Assembly (NCBI RefSeq): GCF_938045595.1
Contig: NZ_CALIBB010000313.1
Location: 1-27,445, forward strand
Origin: an uncultured Campylobacter sp.
GTDB taxonomy: Bacteria > Campylobacterota > Campylobacteria > Campylobacterales > Campylobacteraceae
Length of the DNA stretch: 27,445 bases
Direction: 5' to 3'
This document shows positions 15,022-23,321 of the stretch, piece after piece. Position numbers and translations under genes: made by a program. A model generated the notes under the pieces. It had not been told where the DNA came from. It worked only from the letters and a program-made list of their open reading frames with translations, and did not search any database. Numbering within the stretch: the stretch's first letter is position 1; the number at the start of each line of letters is the position of its first letter.

Positions 15022-16653
15022 ATGGCAAAACAAACGAAATATATTTTCGTCACCGGCGGAGTGCTGAGCTCGCTGGGTAAGGGCATTGCGGCGGCGTCGA
15101 TCGCGACGCTTTTAAAGCACGCGGGGCAAAAGGTGCGCATCCTAAAGGCGGATCCTTATATCAACGTCGATCCCGGCACCATGAGCCCGCTGGAGCACGG
15201 AGAAGTTTTCGTCACCGACGACGGCGCGGAGACCGATCTGGATTTGGGACATTATGAGAGGTTCTTGGATGAAAATTTAAGCCAAGACAACAACTTTACC
15301 ACGGGCAAAGTTTACAGCTCTGTCATCGAAAAGGAGCGCAGAGGCGATTATTTGGGCAAGACGATACAAGTGATCCCTCATATCGTAGGCGAGATCGTGC
15401 GTCGTATAAAAAAGGCGGGCGAGGGCAACGACGTGCTGATCGTCGAGATCGGCGGCACCGTAGGCGACATCGAGGGGCTACCGTTTTTAGAGGCGATCCG
15501 CGCGATGAGAGTGGAGCTGGGTAGAGTAAATACGATGAATATCCACCTCACGCTCGTGCCTTTCATCAAGGTAGCGGGCGAGCTCAAAACCAAGCCCACG
15601 CAGCACAGCGTAGGCGAGCTGCGCCGCATCGGTATCAGCCCCGATATGATAATCTGCCGCTCCGAAATGCCGCTAAATCGCGCGCTTAAAGATAAGATCG
15701 CGCTAAGCTGCGGCGTGGATAAAAACTGCGTCATCGAAAGCCCCGATAGCGCGAGCATCTATCAGATCCCGCTTGCGTTTTTGAAGCAGGATATTTTAAC
15801 GCCGATCGCGGAGACTCTAAGCTTAAATAAGCTCGAAGTCGATATGAGCAACTGGGACAGCCTCGTTAAGCGCGTCATCGTGCCTACGAACGAAACCACG
15901 ATCGCCTTCGTCGGCAAATATATCGATCTGAAAGAAAGCTACAAATCCCTCACCGAAGGGATCATCCACGCGGGCGCGACGCTTGATACGCGGATAAGCT
16001 TAAAGTGGGTAGATAGCGAAAAAATTGAAGCTGCAAATGTGGATGAAATTTTCCGCGACGTAAACGGAATTTTGGTAGCAGGCGGCTTCGGCTCGCGCGG
16101 GATAGAGGGTAAAATTTTAGCCATAAACTACGCGCGGGTGCATAAGGTGCCATTTTTGGGAATTTGCCTAGGGATGCAGCTTGCGATGGTGGAGTTTGCG
16201 CGCAATGTCTTAAAACTGAAAAACGCCAACTCCTCGGAATTTGACCCGCAGACCGAAGATCCGGTGATCTACCTCATCGACAGCTTTATCGACGCAAGCG
16301 GCAAAAAGCAGATCCGCACGCACAAATCCCCTATGGGCGGCACTATGCGGCTGGGCGGCTATGACTGCGACGTCAAAAAAGGCTCGCTTTTGAGTAAAAT
16401 TTACGGCGAGCAAAAAACTATCCGCGAGCGCCACCGCCACCGCTACGAAGCCAATCCGAAGTACCGCGCCGAGTTTGAAAAGCACGGGCTTATCGTCTGC
16501 GGCGAGAGCGACGGACTTATCGAAGCGATCGAGCTAAAAAACCATCCGTTTTTTCTGGGCGTGCAGTTTCACCCGGAATTTACCAGCCGTCTAGTGCGCC
16601 CAAATCCCGCTATTTTGGGCTTTATCGAAGCATCTATAAAAAATGCTAGGTAA
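15022..16653 (+). CDS. pyrG: CTP synthase
   Basis: The enzyme makes CTP from UTP, ATP and glutamine in the cytoplasm. The N-terminal synthetase domain opens with KYIFVTGGVLSSLGKGI (residues 6-22, P-loop) and contains the conserved 'KADPYINVDPGTMSP' and 'EIGGTVGDIEGLPF' motifs. The C-terminal class I glutamine amidotransferase domain (about 290-543) has the nucleophile C382 in GICLGMQ and the His-Glu pair in GVQFHPEFTSR near the end. The length of 543 is normal for bacterial PyrG. AGGAAAA precedes the start. The recJ start lies inside its last 11 bases, so the two are coupled. Confidence 0.98.
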   Translation: MAKQTKYIFVTGGVLSSLGKGIAAASIATLLKHAGQKVRILKADPYINVDPGTMSPLEHGEVFVTDDGAETDLDLGHYERFLDENLSQDNNFTTGKVYSSVIEKERRGDYLGKTIQVIPHIVGEIVRRIKKAGEGNDVLIVEIGGTVGDIEGLPFLEAIRAMRVELGRVNTMNIHLTLVPFIKVAGELKTKPTQHSVGELRRIGISPDMIICRSEMPLNRALKDKIALSCGVDKNCVIESPDSASIYQIPLAFLKQDILTPIAETLSLNKLEVDMSNWDSLVKRVIVPTNETTIAFVGKYIDLKESYKSLTEGIIHAGATLDTRISLKWVDSEKIEAANVDEIFRDVNGILVAGGFGSRGIEGKILAINYARVHKVPFLGICLGMQLAMVEFARNVLKLKNANSSEFDPQTEDPVIYLIDSFIDASGKKQIRTHKSPMGGTMRLGGYDCDVKKGSLLSKIYGEQKTIRERHRHRYEANPKYRAEFEKHGLIVCGESDGLIEAIELKNHPFFLGVQFHPEFTSRLVRPNPAILGFIEASIKNAR

Positions 16654-18223
16654 AAATGAGATAAGGGAAATTCTAAAATCGAGATTTGCGAACGATCGGC
16701 ATACTAAAATTTCTGAAATTCCCTTACCCTGCGATCTGAAAGATACCTATAAGGCGGCTTTGCGCATAAAAACTGCCATCGAAGAAAACCAGCGCATAGC
16801 CGTAGTCGGCGATTACGACGTCGACGGTATTGTAAGCACCGTCATAATGAGCGATTTTTTCAATCAAATAGGCGCGGATTACGTTATCAAGATACCAAAC
16901 CGCTTTACCGACGGATATGGGCTAAACAGCGAGATCATAGGCGAGCTTGAGGACGTGGATCTCATCATCACCGTAGATAACGGCACCTCCGCGACGGAAG
17001 CTGCCGAAATTTGCGCTCAAAAGGGGATCGATCTCATCATCACCGATCACCACATGCCCCCGCCCGTGCTGCCGAGAGCTTACGCGATAATCAATCCGAA
17101 GCAGCCTGACTGCACCTTCCCAAATATCGAAATTTGCGGCGCGCAGGTGGCCTGGTATCTCGTAGGCGCGCTAAAAGAAACCCTCGGCGTGAACTACGAT
17201 ATGGCAAGCTCTATGGATATCCTCATCATCGCCATAATCGCCGATATGATGGAGCTGCGCGACATGAACCGCGCGCTGCTGCGCTTCGGCATCAAGCGGC
17301 TAAATAGCTCAAACCGCGCCTGCTTCAAGGCGATTAAAGAGCATTATTTTAAAAAGCATTTCGAATTCGACGATATTAGCTACACGATCGCGCCGCTAAT
17401 CAACTGCACGGGGCGGATGGACGATGCTACGATGTCGTATAACTTCCTATGCGCCAAAAATATCAGAGAGGCAAACCACTACCTAGAGACGATAAATTCG
17501 ATCAACAACTCGCGCAAAGAGGAGGAGAAAAACCTCTACGACGAGATCGTAAAAAGCGTCGATCCGAGCGACAACGTCATCGTCGTGTGGGGTCCGCAGT
17601 GGCACGAAGGGATCATCGGCATCGTCGCAAGCCGCCTAAGCAAGACCTACAAAAAGCCCGCGATCGTCTTTAGCGTAAGTGACTCACGCGCCAAAGGAAG
17701 CGCGCGCAGCATCGGTAAATTTGATATTTTAGAGCTAATCTCCTCGCAAAGCGAAATTTTAACGACCTTCGGCGGGCACAAGGGCGCTGCGGGCGTGGGG
17801 ATCGATCCTGCGCTACTTCAGGAGTTTAAGCGGCGCGTAAATGAGCGCATTACGCCTAAGGATCTGAGCGATTTTAGCGCGCAAGACGATCTGCTGGGAG
17901 AGCTGGACGCGTCGCAGATAGACTTCGAGCTGCTTGAAATTTTGGAATTTTATGAGCCCTACGGGCAGAAAAATCCGCGCCCGCTCTTTTGTATCAAAGG
18001 CGCCCGCGCCCGCAATATCAGAGAGATCGGCAAGGAGGGCAAGCATATCAAAATGGCGCTTGATAAAAACGGCGGCAGCGTCGAGGCGCTGTTTTTCAAC
18101 TACGACTTTTTGCCGCGCGCGGGCGAGCGGGTCGACGTGATCTTTACGATTAGCAAAAACAACTTCCGCGGCACGATCACGCCCGAGCTAATTATCAAGG
18201 AGCTAAGCCCGAGCGAAAGCTAA
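16643..18223 (+). CDS. recJ: single-stranded-DNA-specific exonuclease RecJ
   Basis: RecJ degrades single-stranded DNA 5' to 3' in recombination and mismatch repair. The DHH phosphoesterase core shows GDYDVDG at residues 56-62, the aspartate of VDNGT at about 111-115, and DHH at 135-137 (TDHHMPP). The DHHA1 part has GGHKGAAG from residue 377, and the tail (about 400-526) fits the RecJ OB-like domain ending in 'FRGTITPELIIKEL'. At 526 residues it is shorter than E. coli RecJ (577), as is usual for epsilonproteobacteria. The ATG at 16643 overlaps the pyrG end by 11 bases with no separate ribosome binding site, suggesting re-initiation. No terminator is clear behind it; an 18-base AT palindrome at its stop lacks a T tract. 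Confidence 0.95.
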   Translation: MLGKNEIREILKSRFANDRHTKISEIPLPCDLKDTYKAALRIKTAIEENQRIAVVGDYDVDGIVSTVIMSDFFNQIGADYVIKIPNRFTDGYGLNSEIIGELEDVDLIITVDNGTSATEAAEICAQKGIDLIITDHHMPPPVLPRAYAIINPKQPDCTFPNIEICGAQVAWYLVGALKETLGVNYDMASSMDILIIAIIADMMELRDMNRALLRFGIKRLNSSNRACFKAIKEHYFKKHFEFDDISYTIAPLINCTGRMDDATMSYNFLCAKNIREANHYLETINSINNSRKEEEKNLYDEIVKSVDPSDNVIVVWGPQWHEGIIGIVASRLSKTYKKPAIVFSVSDSRAKGSARSIGKFDILELISSQSEILTTFGGHKGAAGVGIDPALLQEFKRRVNERITPKDLSDFSAQDDLLGELDASQIDFELLEILEFYEPYGQKNPRPLFCIKGARARNIREIGKEGKHIKMALDKNGGSVEALFFNYDFLPRAGERVDVIFTISKNNFRGTITPELIIKELSPSES

Positions 18224-18270
18224 ATTTTAAAATTTAGGCCGACTTGGCGTGCATTTCGCGCATGGCACGG

Positions 18271-18565
18271 ACTTTAAATTTAACGCACGATCTGTGCATT
18301 CAAGCGCGCAGTTTTCGGGCTCAGCTCAGTTTGCGCACTCGGCGGGTTTACCCTACTACAGCGCTCGTCTGCTCTAATCGCCCGATATGTATTGCGCGCC
18401 CGGCGCATTGCCCTATTACAGCGCCTATCTGCTCGACTAGCTTGGCGCGCATTTGCATGCTCTACGCATATTAAGTGCTCGGCGCGACTTTGAAATCTAA
18501 CGCGCGAGCTATGGATTTGACTTGCGATGCGAGCTCAAGCGCGCGATTTCTGGGCTCGGCGCGGT
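18271..18565. repeat. longer degenerate direct repeat
   Basis: ACTTTAAATTTAACGC at 18271 matches ACTTTGAAATCTAACGC at 18487, and AAGCGCGCAGTTTTCGGGCT at 18302 matches AAGCGCGCGATTTCTGGGCT at 18537. The two pairs are 216 and 235 bases apart, so the copies have drifted by an insertion. This suggests an old duplication overlaid by the 60-base repeat. Confidence 0.45.
18331..18436. repeat. imperfect 60-base tandem repeat
   Basis: TTGCGCACTCGGCGGGTTTA at 18331 recurs as TTGCGCGCCCGGCGCATTG at 18391, and CCCTACTACAGCGC at 18351 recurs as CCCTATTACAGCGC at 18411, exactly 60 bases later. Similarity continues to TCTGCTC in both copies (about 18366-18372 and 18426-18432), then fades. The second copy is incomplete. 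Confidence 0.6.
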
Positions 18566-18752
18566 GCGCAAACGCGATGCGTTATTTTCAGCTCCCGCAC
18601 GGTTTGCAAAACAGACGAAATTTTTGGGCGCGGTAAAAGCAAAATTTAAACGTTTTTGAAATTTTAAAATTTTGCGAAGGCAAGCGGGAACGGTCTGAAG
18701 CAGACATAAGGGCCCTGCAAATGGAATTTCGGATAAAATTTTATGAAGCGGC

Positions 18753-18784
18753 GGGCGGGCTAAATTTTAAAATTTGACCCGCCC
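18753..18784. terminator. strong hairpin 13 bases after the cupin stop
   Basis: GGGCGGG (18753-18759) pairs exactly with CCCGCCC (18778-18784), and the interior AAATTTTAAAATTT (18762-18775) is itself a palindrome, so nearly all 32 bases can fold. It lies just past the end of the minus-strand operon and probably stops or protects its transcript. No T tract follows on either strand, so efficient intrinsic termination is uncertain. Confidence 0.5.
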
Positions 18785-18797
18785 TTAAGCTTAGAGG

Positions 18798-19127
18798 CTA
18801 AAAAACCACCACTAAAAACCACTTAAACGGCACCGGCGCGAAGATCGCGTGCGGCAAGCCCGCAGGCATGACGATGCTTTGCTCCGCTTTTACGCGGTGT
18901 TTCTGCCCGTCGATCGTGAAATCGCCCTCGCCCTCAAGCACGTAAACGAACGCGTCGCCGTCGGATTTGTGCGAGCTGATCTCCTCGCCGCCGTCGAAGG
19001 CGAAAAGCGTCATATTCAGCGCAGGATTTTGCGCGAGGGTGCGCGAAATCACCTTATGAGGGGATACTTCGACTAGCGAAGCAAGCTCTACGGCCTTAGC
19101 GGCGTCGATATTTTTGATGTGTTGCAT
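18798..19127 (-). CDS. small cupin-domain protein, 109 aa
   Basis: A single cupin barrel. Motif 1 runs from GGEEISSHKSDGDAF through VLEGEG (about residues 46-67), with H53 kept but the usual second His replaced by S55; motif 2 ends PAGLPHAIFA with H93. With only two of the usual three His ligands, plus acidic residues nearby, it may bind metal weakly or bind a small molecule. Single-domain cupins are often small-molecule sensors, isomerases or of unknown role. The start has AAGGAG 6 bases upstream. It is the last gene of the receptor/ABC/NnrS operon, 66 bases after the NnrS stop, and is followed by a hairpin. Confidence 0.85.
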   Translation of the reverse strand: MQHIKNIDAAKAVELASLVEVSPHKVISRTLAQNPALNMTLFAFDGGEEISSHKSDGDAFVYVLEGEGDFTIDGQKHRVKAEQSIVMPAGLPHAIFAPVPFKWFLVVVF

Positions 19128-19193
19128 AAGCTCTCCTTGAAATGAAATTTGATCGATTTTAGCTAAAATTTAGCAAGCCCGCTTTGATGAGCA

Positions 19194-21842
19194 TCAATCC
19201 GGATCCGCGCTGAAAGGATTTTTCAGAAAGATCGGGACGAAATTTATAAGATATAGCGCGACCGCGGCGATGAAAAGCGCCGAGGGGATCATCACGTATA
19301 AAATAAAGCTCTCGCCCGCAAAAACGGCTCTTAAAGCCCCCGCGAGTAGAGCCAAAACGAGCGCCGCGCGGCTTAGGCGCGGAAAATTTAGCGGCGAAAT
19401 TCCGCTGTGGCGCTGTCCGGCGATCATTCCCACAAAAAGTATCGCTCCGTAGATATAGCAGATCGCGATGACGTGCAGCGGCGCGGCAGCGTATCCCCCG
19501 CGTATCAGCTCCCAGCCCAACCACGCATAGCCCGCCGCGCACGCAGCCTGCAGCGCGTAGTAAAACGCCATATAGTGGCGGCTTAGAATTTCGGCGTAGT
19601 GCAGCTCGCGAAGCTTCGCCAAAAACAAAAATCCGATGCCAAGCGCGATAAATCCGCACGTCGCCTCGCTTAAAAATGGCGTCGCGAGCGCCAAAGCGAA
19701 GGCGAGGAAAGCGGCTAAATTTTTGTAGATAAAATTTGGAATAAAAACGGCGTCCTTCAGCCCGCCCTCTCTTAGCGCTTCGTTGCCGATGACGACGCTT
19801 ATGCGGTAGCTTACGACGGCGATCGCCGCGACGTTGATATGCACAAAGCTAAGCAAAAACTTCTCATCCCCGCTCGCGCCGTAGGCCGCAGAGCAGGCGC
19901 AAAACGCCGCAAGGACCGCCAGGATGCTAAAATTATTCGAGTTTTTATCCAGCCACAAAAGCCATGCCGCAAAGATGAAAAATACCGCCCAAAACAGCCC
20001 CACAATCGCCGCCGCAAGCCGTAAATTTAAAAAGCTCGCGATAAAAGCCGCGATCAGGCAGGCGGCAAAGGCGAGCGAAACAGGCTTTAGCGAACCCTCG
20101 AAGTTCGTCCAATCGGGCAGCGCGGTAAGCAAAAACGCCGCGTAGATGCACGAAGGCGCCAAAAACAGAAAGTAAAACTTATGAGCGCCGACATAATCGA
20201 TCGCCAGCGCATCGGGCGCTAAAAAGCTAAGCGCGCCCAGCGCCGCAAAAAAGCAGGCGCAAAGAACGAAAGCGCGCATCGGATGGGAGAAAAAATTCCT
20301 CGCGCGCTCATCTTTAAATTTAGGCGCGTAAAAGCCTAGCTCTTGCTTCTGCACCGAACACGACTCGGAATTTTTGAGCTCCTGCGGCGAAACGGGCTCA
20401 GTTTGGCTTTGCGTAGAATTAGCTTTGGAATTCCGATCGGAATTTTTAGCGCTTTGCGAGAAGTTCTGAACAGAATTCGGCTCGGTGCTTCTCCCGTTTT
20501 GTGAGAAATCCCACGCGAAATTTTGATTTTTAAAGCTTTGCGGGCGGGCGGGTTTGGAGTTTTGACTTTGATCGGAGCTTTTAACGCTTTGCAAGAAGCT
20601 TAGCGGTAAATTCCGTTCGGAATTTTTAATGTTCTGCGAGAAGCCCTGTGCGGAATTTTGATCGTAGCTTTTGCCGTTTTGTGAGAAGTCCTGCGCGGAA
20701 TTTGGCTCGGAGCTGCTGCCATTTTGCCAGAAATCCTGCGCGGAATTTTGATTTTTAAAGCTTTGCGCGGGTTCCGCCTCCAAGCTGCGAGCGGAATTTT
20801 TGAAATTTCGCGTGAAATTTGAAGCGTAAATTTTGAAATTTTGCACGGGCTCGACCTCCAAGCCCCAGTCAAAATTTTTAAAATTTTGTGTAAAACCCGA
20901 GGCACAAATTTTAGAATTTTGCGCAACTTTGCAATTTCTGCGTCCGAGGCTCAATCCGTGCGACGTGCGGGTCTCGCGTCGAAAACTCGTCAAATTGCGC
21001 GAATTAGCGCTCTTATCAATACCTTTGTCGGCGCGGATTTGCTTTTTTAAATTTGCAAATTGCAGTGTGGCGAGGTTAAATTTCTTCAAATTTACGGGGC
21101 CAAAATTCTTAAAATCACGCGCGCCGTGTAAATTTAAAAAATTCCGCACCGCACAAAAGGTGCCTAGAGTGGGATTTTGCTCGCTACCTAGCCCACTTGC
21201 ATCGCAAAACAGCGAGCGGTAGGCGCTCAAAAGGGCTTTTCGAGCGCTGTGCTGCGCGCCAAATCCACAATGCAGGCAGGCGGCACGAGCAGGGCGATCG
21301 GATACGCGCTGCAAAGGATCGCTCGCGTTAGGGCTACGTTGCAAGCCGGCACTCGCGCTGAAGTACGTATCGCCGCTAAATCTCGCCGTATTTCGCGCAG
21401 CAAAGCCGTAGCGCGCTGCGCTGTTCAGGAGCACGTTCACGATATAATCGCAGTTCGCACGGTTGCGCAGTTCGTATTTTGGTGCAGCAAAACCACGGCG
21501 CCAGGCGTCCTGCGAAAGGCTATATCCGCTTGCGCTAAGATCGCAGCATCCGATGTCCCGAAAGGGCCTGTCTATGCAAGCAACGAAATCATAACATTTA
21601 GTATCTCGCAAGAGCTTGTGCCCGCCCACACCGACATCTCGACATCTAATACTTTGTAAAAACCCATGCCTGCGAGCGCTGAGGTCATCGCATCTAGCGC
21701 CCGGCAAACGCCCGTGATTGCACACGCATGGATTGCGATACTCGCCAAAGCCTCGCTCGTCCGCGCCCGGGCCGCAACGTAAGTTTAAATTTTGTGCAGA
21801 ACCTCCCTGTTTGCGCGCACTAAAGATAAAATTCCTACTCAT
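19194..21842 (-). CDS. NnrS-family membrane protein with a ~510-residue N-terminal extension, 882 aa
   Basis: Residues 519-882 form a NnrS-like protein: an opening FFSHPMRAF, 'LLTALPDWTNFEG' after the second span, about twelve membrane segments, and His residues in spans (FVHINVAAIAV, SRHYMAFYYAL, PLHVIAICYIYG). NnrS proteins bind haem and copper and are linked to nitric oxide stress. Known members are about 400 residues, so the first 510 are extra. They comprise a Cys/Arg-rich part (about 1-200), a basic part, and a Gln/Asn/Ser-rich repetitive part (311-480). The start ATG 21842 overlaps the ABC ATPase stop and has GGGGGAG 9 bases upstream, and there is no in-frame ATG before the first membrane span; this supports the long form. 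A start at an internal GTG (for example 20354) cannot be excluded. Family firm, long form moderate. Confidence 0.7.
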   Translation of the reverse strand: MSRNFIFSARKQGGSAQNLNLRCGPGADERGFGEYRNPCVCNHGRLPGARCDDLSARRHGFLQSIRCRDVGVGGHKLLRDTKCYDFVACIDRPFRDIGCCDLSASGYSLSQDAWRRGFAAPKYELRNRANCDYIVNVLLNSAARYGFAARNTARFSGDTYFSASAGLQRSPNASDPLQRVSDRPARAACLHCGFGAQHSARKALLSAYRSLFCDASGLGSEQNPTLGTFCAVRNFLNLHGARDFKNFGPVNLKKFNLATLQFANLKKQIRADKGIDKSANSRNLTSFRRETRTSHGLSLGRRNCKVAQNSKICASGFTQNFKNFDWGLEVEPVQNFKIYASNFTRNFKNSARSLEAEPAQSFKNQNSAQDFWQNGSSSEPNSAQDFSQNGKSYDQNSAQGFSQNIKNSERNLPLSFLQSVKSSDQSQNSKPARPQSFKNQNFAWDFSQNGRSTEPNSVQNFSQSAKNSDRNSKANSTQSQTEPVSPQELKNSESCSVQKQELGFYAPKFKDERARNFFSHPMRAFVLCACFFAALGALSFLAPDALAIDYVGAHKFYFLFLAPSCIYAAFLLTALPDWTNFEGSLKPVSLAFAACLIAAFIASFLNLRLAAAIVGLFWAVFFIFAAWLLWLDKNSNNFSILAVLAAFCACSAAYGASGDEKFLLSFVHINVAAIAVVSYRISVVIGNEALREGGLKDAVFIPNFIYKNLAAFLAFALALATPFLSEATCGFIALGIGFLFLAKLRELHYAEILSRHYMAFYYALQAACAAGYAWLGWELIRGGYAAAPLHVIAICYIYGAILFVGMIAGQRHSGISPLNFPRLSRAALVLALLAGALRAVFAGESFILYVMIPSALFIAAVALYLINFVPIFLKNPFSADPD
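20400..20756 (-). repeat. degenerate 45-54-base repeats coding Q/N/S-rich units
   Basis: Read on the minus strand from 20756, units such as NSAQDFWQNGSSSEP, NSAQDFSQNGKSYDQ, NSAQGFSQNIKNSER and, 225 bases after the first, NFAWDFSQNGRSTEP and NSVQNFSQSAKNSDR recur in one frame. The QSFKNQN lead-in at 20756 and again at 20531 indicates a larger 225-base duplication. These units form the last part of the NnrS N-terminal extension. Confidence 0.6.
20757..20912 (-). repeat. 78-base direct repeat coding a 26-residue duplication in the NnrS extension
   Basis: On the minus strand 20912-20835 and 20834-20757 are adjacent copies. They encode residues 311-336 (KICASGFTQNFKNF...) and 337-362 (KIYASNFTRNFKNS...), both ending in a LE(V/A)EP(V/A)Q(N/S)F-like tail. 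The frame is kept between copies. Confidence 0.65.
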
Positions 21843-22524
21843 AATAGCTCACTCCCCCAAACTGCTCGCTTACCACGCGCTCTTCGTACCGCTCGTCGCG
21901 CGCGCTTAGCGGCTCATCTAGACTCACGACGCGTCTAAGCCCCATCCCTTTGGGCTTGAGCTCGATGATCTCGTGGCTTAGGCGTGCGGCTTCGAAGCGG
22001 TCGTGGGTCACCAAAAGGCAGGCAAGCCCCTCGCGCTCGATCTTTGAGACTAAAATTTCGATCAGCACGCCGCGCAGATCGCGATCCAGACCTACAAACG
22101 GCTCATCAAGCAGTGCCAGATCGCAGCCGCTAAGGATCGTGCGCAAAAACGCCGTGCGCTTTTGCATACCGCCGCTTAGCTCGCGCGGGAATTTGTTCAG
22201 ATCGCTCGGGCTTAGCCCGATCTTTGCGGCGAGGGCGTAAATTTTGCTCACGCCCGCGGGGCTAAAAATTTCAATATTTTTAAGCGCCGTGAGGTTCGGT
22301 AGCAGGCGGTTTTCTTGAAACAAAAAGCTGATTTTTTTAAAGCCGTTTTCGATCTGCCCGCTTTTTTTATCCTCCAGCCCGCAGACCAGCCGCAAAAGCG
22401 AAGTCTTGCCGCAGCCGCTGGGGCCAAAGAGCGTCTTTACTTCGCCTGCGTGCAGCCGCAGCGAAAAATCTGAAATTATAACGTCGCGCAAAATTTCGTA
22501 GCGCAGATTTGAAATTTTTAGCAT
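21835..22524 (-). CDS. ABC transporter ATP-binding protein, 229 aa
   Basis: The ATPase powers the adjacent permease. Walker A GPSGCGKT is at residues 34-41, the Q-loop Gln at 70, the signature LSGGMQKR at 116-123, Walker B LALLDEP at 136-142 and the switch His at 174 (VTHD). It belongs to the SsuB/TauB-like group of short ATPases serving NMT1/SsuA-type importers. The frame is open to an ATG at 22608 inside the permease gene, but the homologous start MLKISNLRYE at 22524 has GGAG 6 bases upstream and its ATG follows the permease TGA in an overlapping ATGATG; I use it. The tail beyond about residue 195 is short and charged. Its stop overlaps the start of the NnrS gene by 8 bases, so all four operon genes here are translationally coupled. 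Confidence 0.92.
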   Translation of the reverse strand: MLKISNLRYEILRDVIISDFSLRLHAGEVKTLFGPSGCGKTSLLRLVCGLEDKKSGQIENGFKKISFLFQENRLLPNLTALKNIEIFSPAGVSKIYALAAKIGLSPSDLNKFPRELSGGMQKRTAFLRTILSGCDLALLDEPFVGLDRDLRGVLIEILVSKIEREGLACLLVTHDRFEAARLSHEIIELKPKGMGLRRVVSLDEPLSARDERYEERVVSEQFGGVSYYE

Positions 22525-23321
22525 CATCTGCTCCACGGCATCAGTAAAATTTGAAGCGGCTTGGTCACGAGATAATCGAAAAGCGCCGTAAAGGCTATGA
22601 CTAGGCACACATACGCCATGACTTCGACCGTATCGATATTGACGCGCGCTTCGGCGATCTTTGCGCCGATGCCGTCGTTCGCACCCAAAAGCTCCGCCAT
22701 CACAAGCACCTTCGCGCCGTTGCTAACCGCGACGTAGATCGCGGGAAGCAGCCGCTCGATTAGGTGCGGCGCGTAGAGGTAGCGCAGTTTTTTTAAAATT
22801 GAGCTTTTGTAGCTGTCGAAAAGCTCGGTATATTCGGCGCTCACGCTAGCCATCGCCTGCGCCGCGGACGCAAAAGTCATCGGCGCGACGACGATAACGA
22901 CGGTAAAAAGCACGCTTATATCGCCGAAATGAAACCAAAATATCGCAAGCACGATCCAAACGATGGGCGGCGTCGAGAGAAGCACGGTAATTAGCGGGTT
23001 TAAAAAGGCTCGCAGGCTTTTGAAATACCCCGCCGCAAGCCCGCTGCAAATCCCCGCAAAAAGCGCGAGGAAGGTGCCTGCAAGCGCGCGCTTAAGCGAC
23101 AAGGCCAGATCGTTTGCGGCGAAATTTTTTAAAATTTCGCACGCCTTAGAAAAAACAGCCGCGGGTTCTGGCAGAATGAGCGGCCCGTAAGCCTCGCTCG
23201 CTACCTGCCAGACGGCTACGAAAAAGCACACCACCCCCAAGCTCGCAAAGCCGCCCCATAGATAGTCTATGACGTAAAACACGGGGTTTTGAGCTTTGCG
23301 AATTTTATCGATTTTTAGCAT
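22524..23321 (-). CDS. ABC transporter permease (SsuC/TauC type), 265 aa
   Basis: An inner-membrane permease with about six membrane segments. The EAA-type cytoplasmic loop that contacts the ATPase is visible at about residues 170-215 (SSILKKLRYLYAPHLIERLLPAI, then GAKVLVMAELLGA). The 'DNGIGAKIAEARVNIDT' style segment after it is typical of the SsuC/TauC/NrtB branch (here ANDGIGAKIAEA). It starts at ATG 23321 inside the last bases of the binding-protein gene (overlap 7) and ends within the ATPase start, so the three are coupled. The substrate cannot be read from the permease; the branch carries sulfonates, nitrate, thiamin precursors and others. Confidence 0.92.
   Translation of the reverse strand: MLKIDKIRKAQNPVFYVIDYLWGGFASLGVVCFFVAVWQVASEAYGPLILPEPAAVFSKACEILKNFAANDLALSLKRALAGTFLALFAGICSGLAAGYFKSLRAFLNPLITVLLSTPPIVWIVLAIFWFHFGDISVLFTVVIVVAPMTFASAAQAMASVSAEYTELFDSYKSSILKKLRYLYAPHLIERLLPAIYVAVSNGAKVLVMAELLGANDGIGAKIAEARVNIDTVEVMAYVCLVIAFTALFDYLVTKPLQILLMPWSR

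Larger units (their letters stand above)
18224..18797. other. gene-poor region between recJ and the cupin gene (574 bases)
   Basis: I find no convincing gene. The left two thirds (18241-18600) consists of GC-rich, GCGCGC-like words arranged as degenerate direct repeats. Open frames there are short; a plus-strand frame at 18244-18474 and a minus-strand frame of about 38 codons ending near 18471 show no ribosome binding site or family likeness. The right third (18600-18797) has AAATTT-rich sequence ending in a strong hairpin next to the cupin stop. The region may be a decayed gene or an expanded low-complexity spacer. Confidence 0.55.

Noticed and set aside
18221..18238. Palindrome CTAAATTTTAAAATTTAG at the recJ stop as a terminator
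   Set aside because: The stem is all A/T and no T tract follows; the AAATTT word is ubiquitous in this genome.
18244..18474. Plus-strand 76-residue open frame, Cys-rich, with an internal 20-residue repeat
   Set aside because: The internal repeat is just the 60-base DNA repeat read in frame; no ribosome binding site, no family likeness.
20833..21659. Long plus-strand open frames (129 and 136 residues) opposite the NnrS extension
   Set aside because: Basic, low-complexity translations without ribosome binding sites; they mirror the repeats on the other strand. They do warn that openness in this region is cheap.
22525..22608. Upstream start extending the ABC ATPase by 28 residues into the permease gene
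   Set aside because: Family proteins begin at the MLKISNL position, which has GGAG and the usual ATGA-type overlap.
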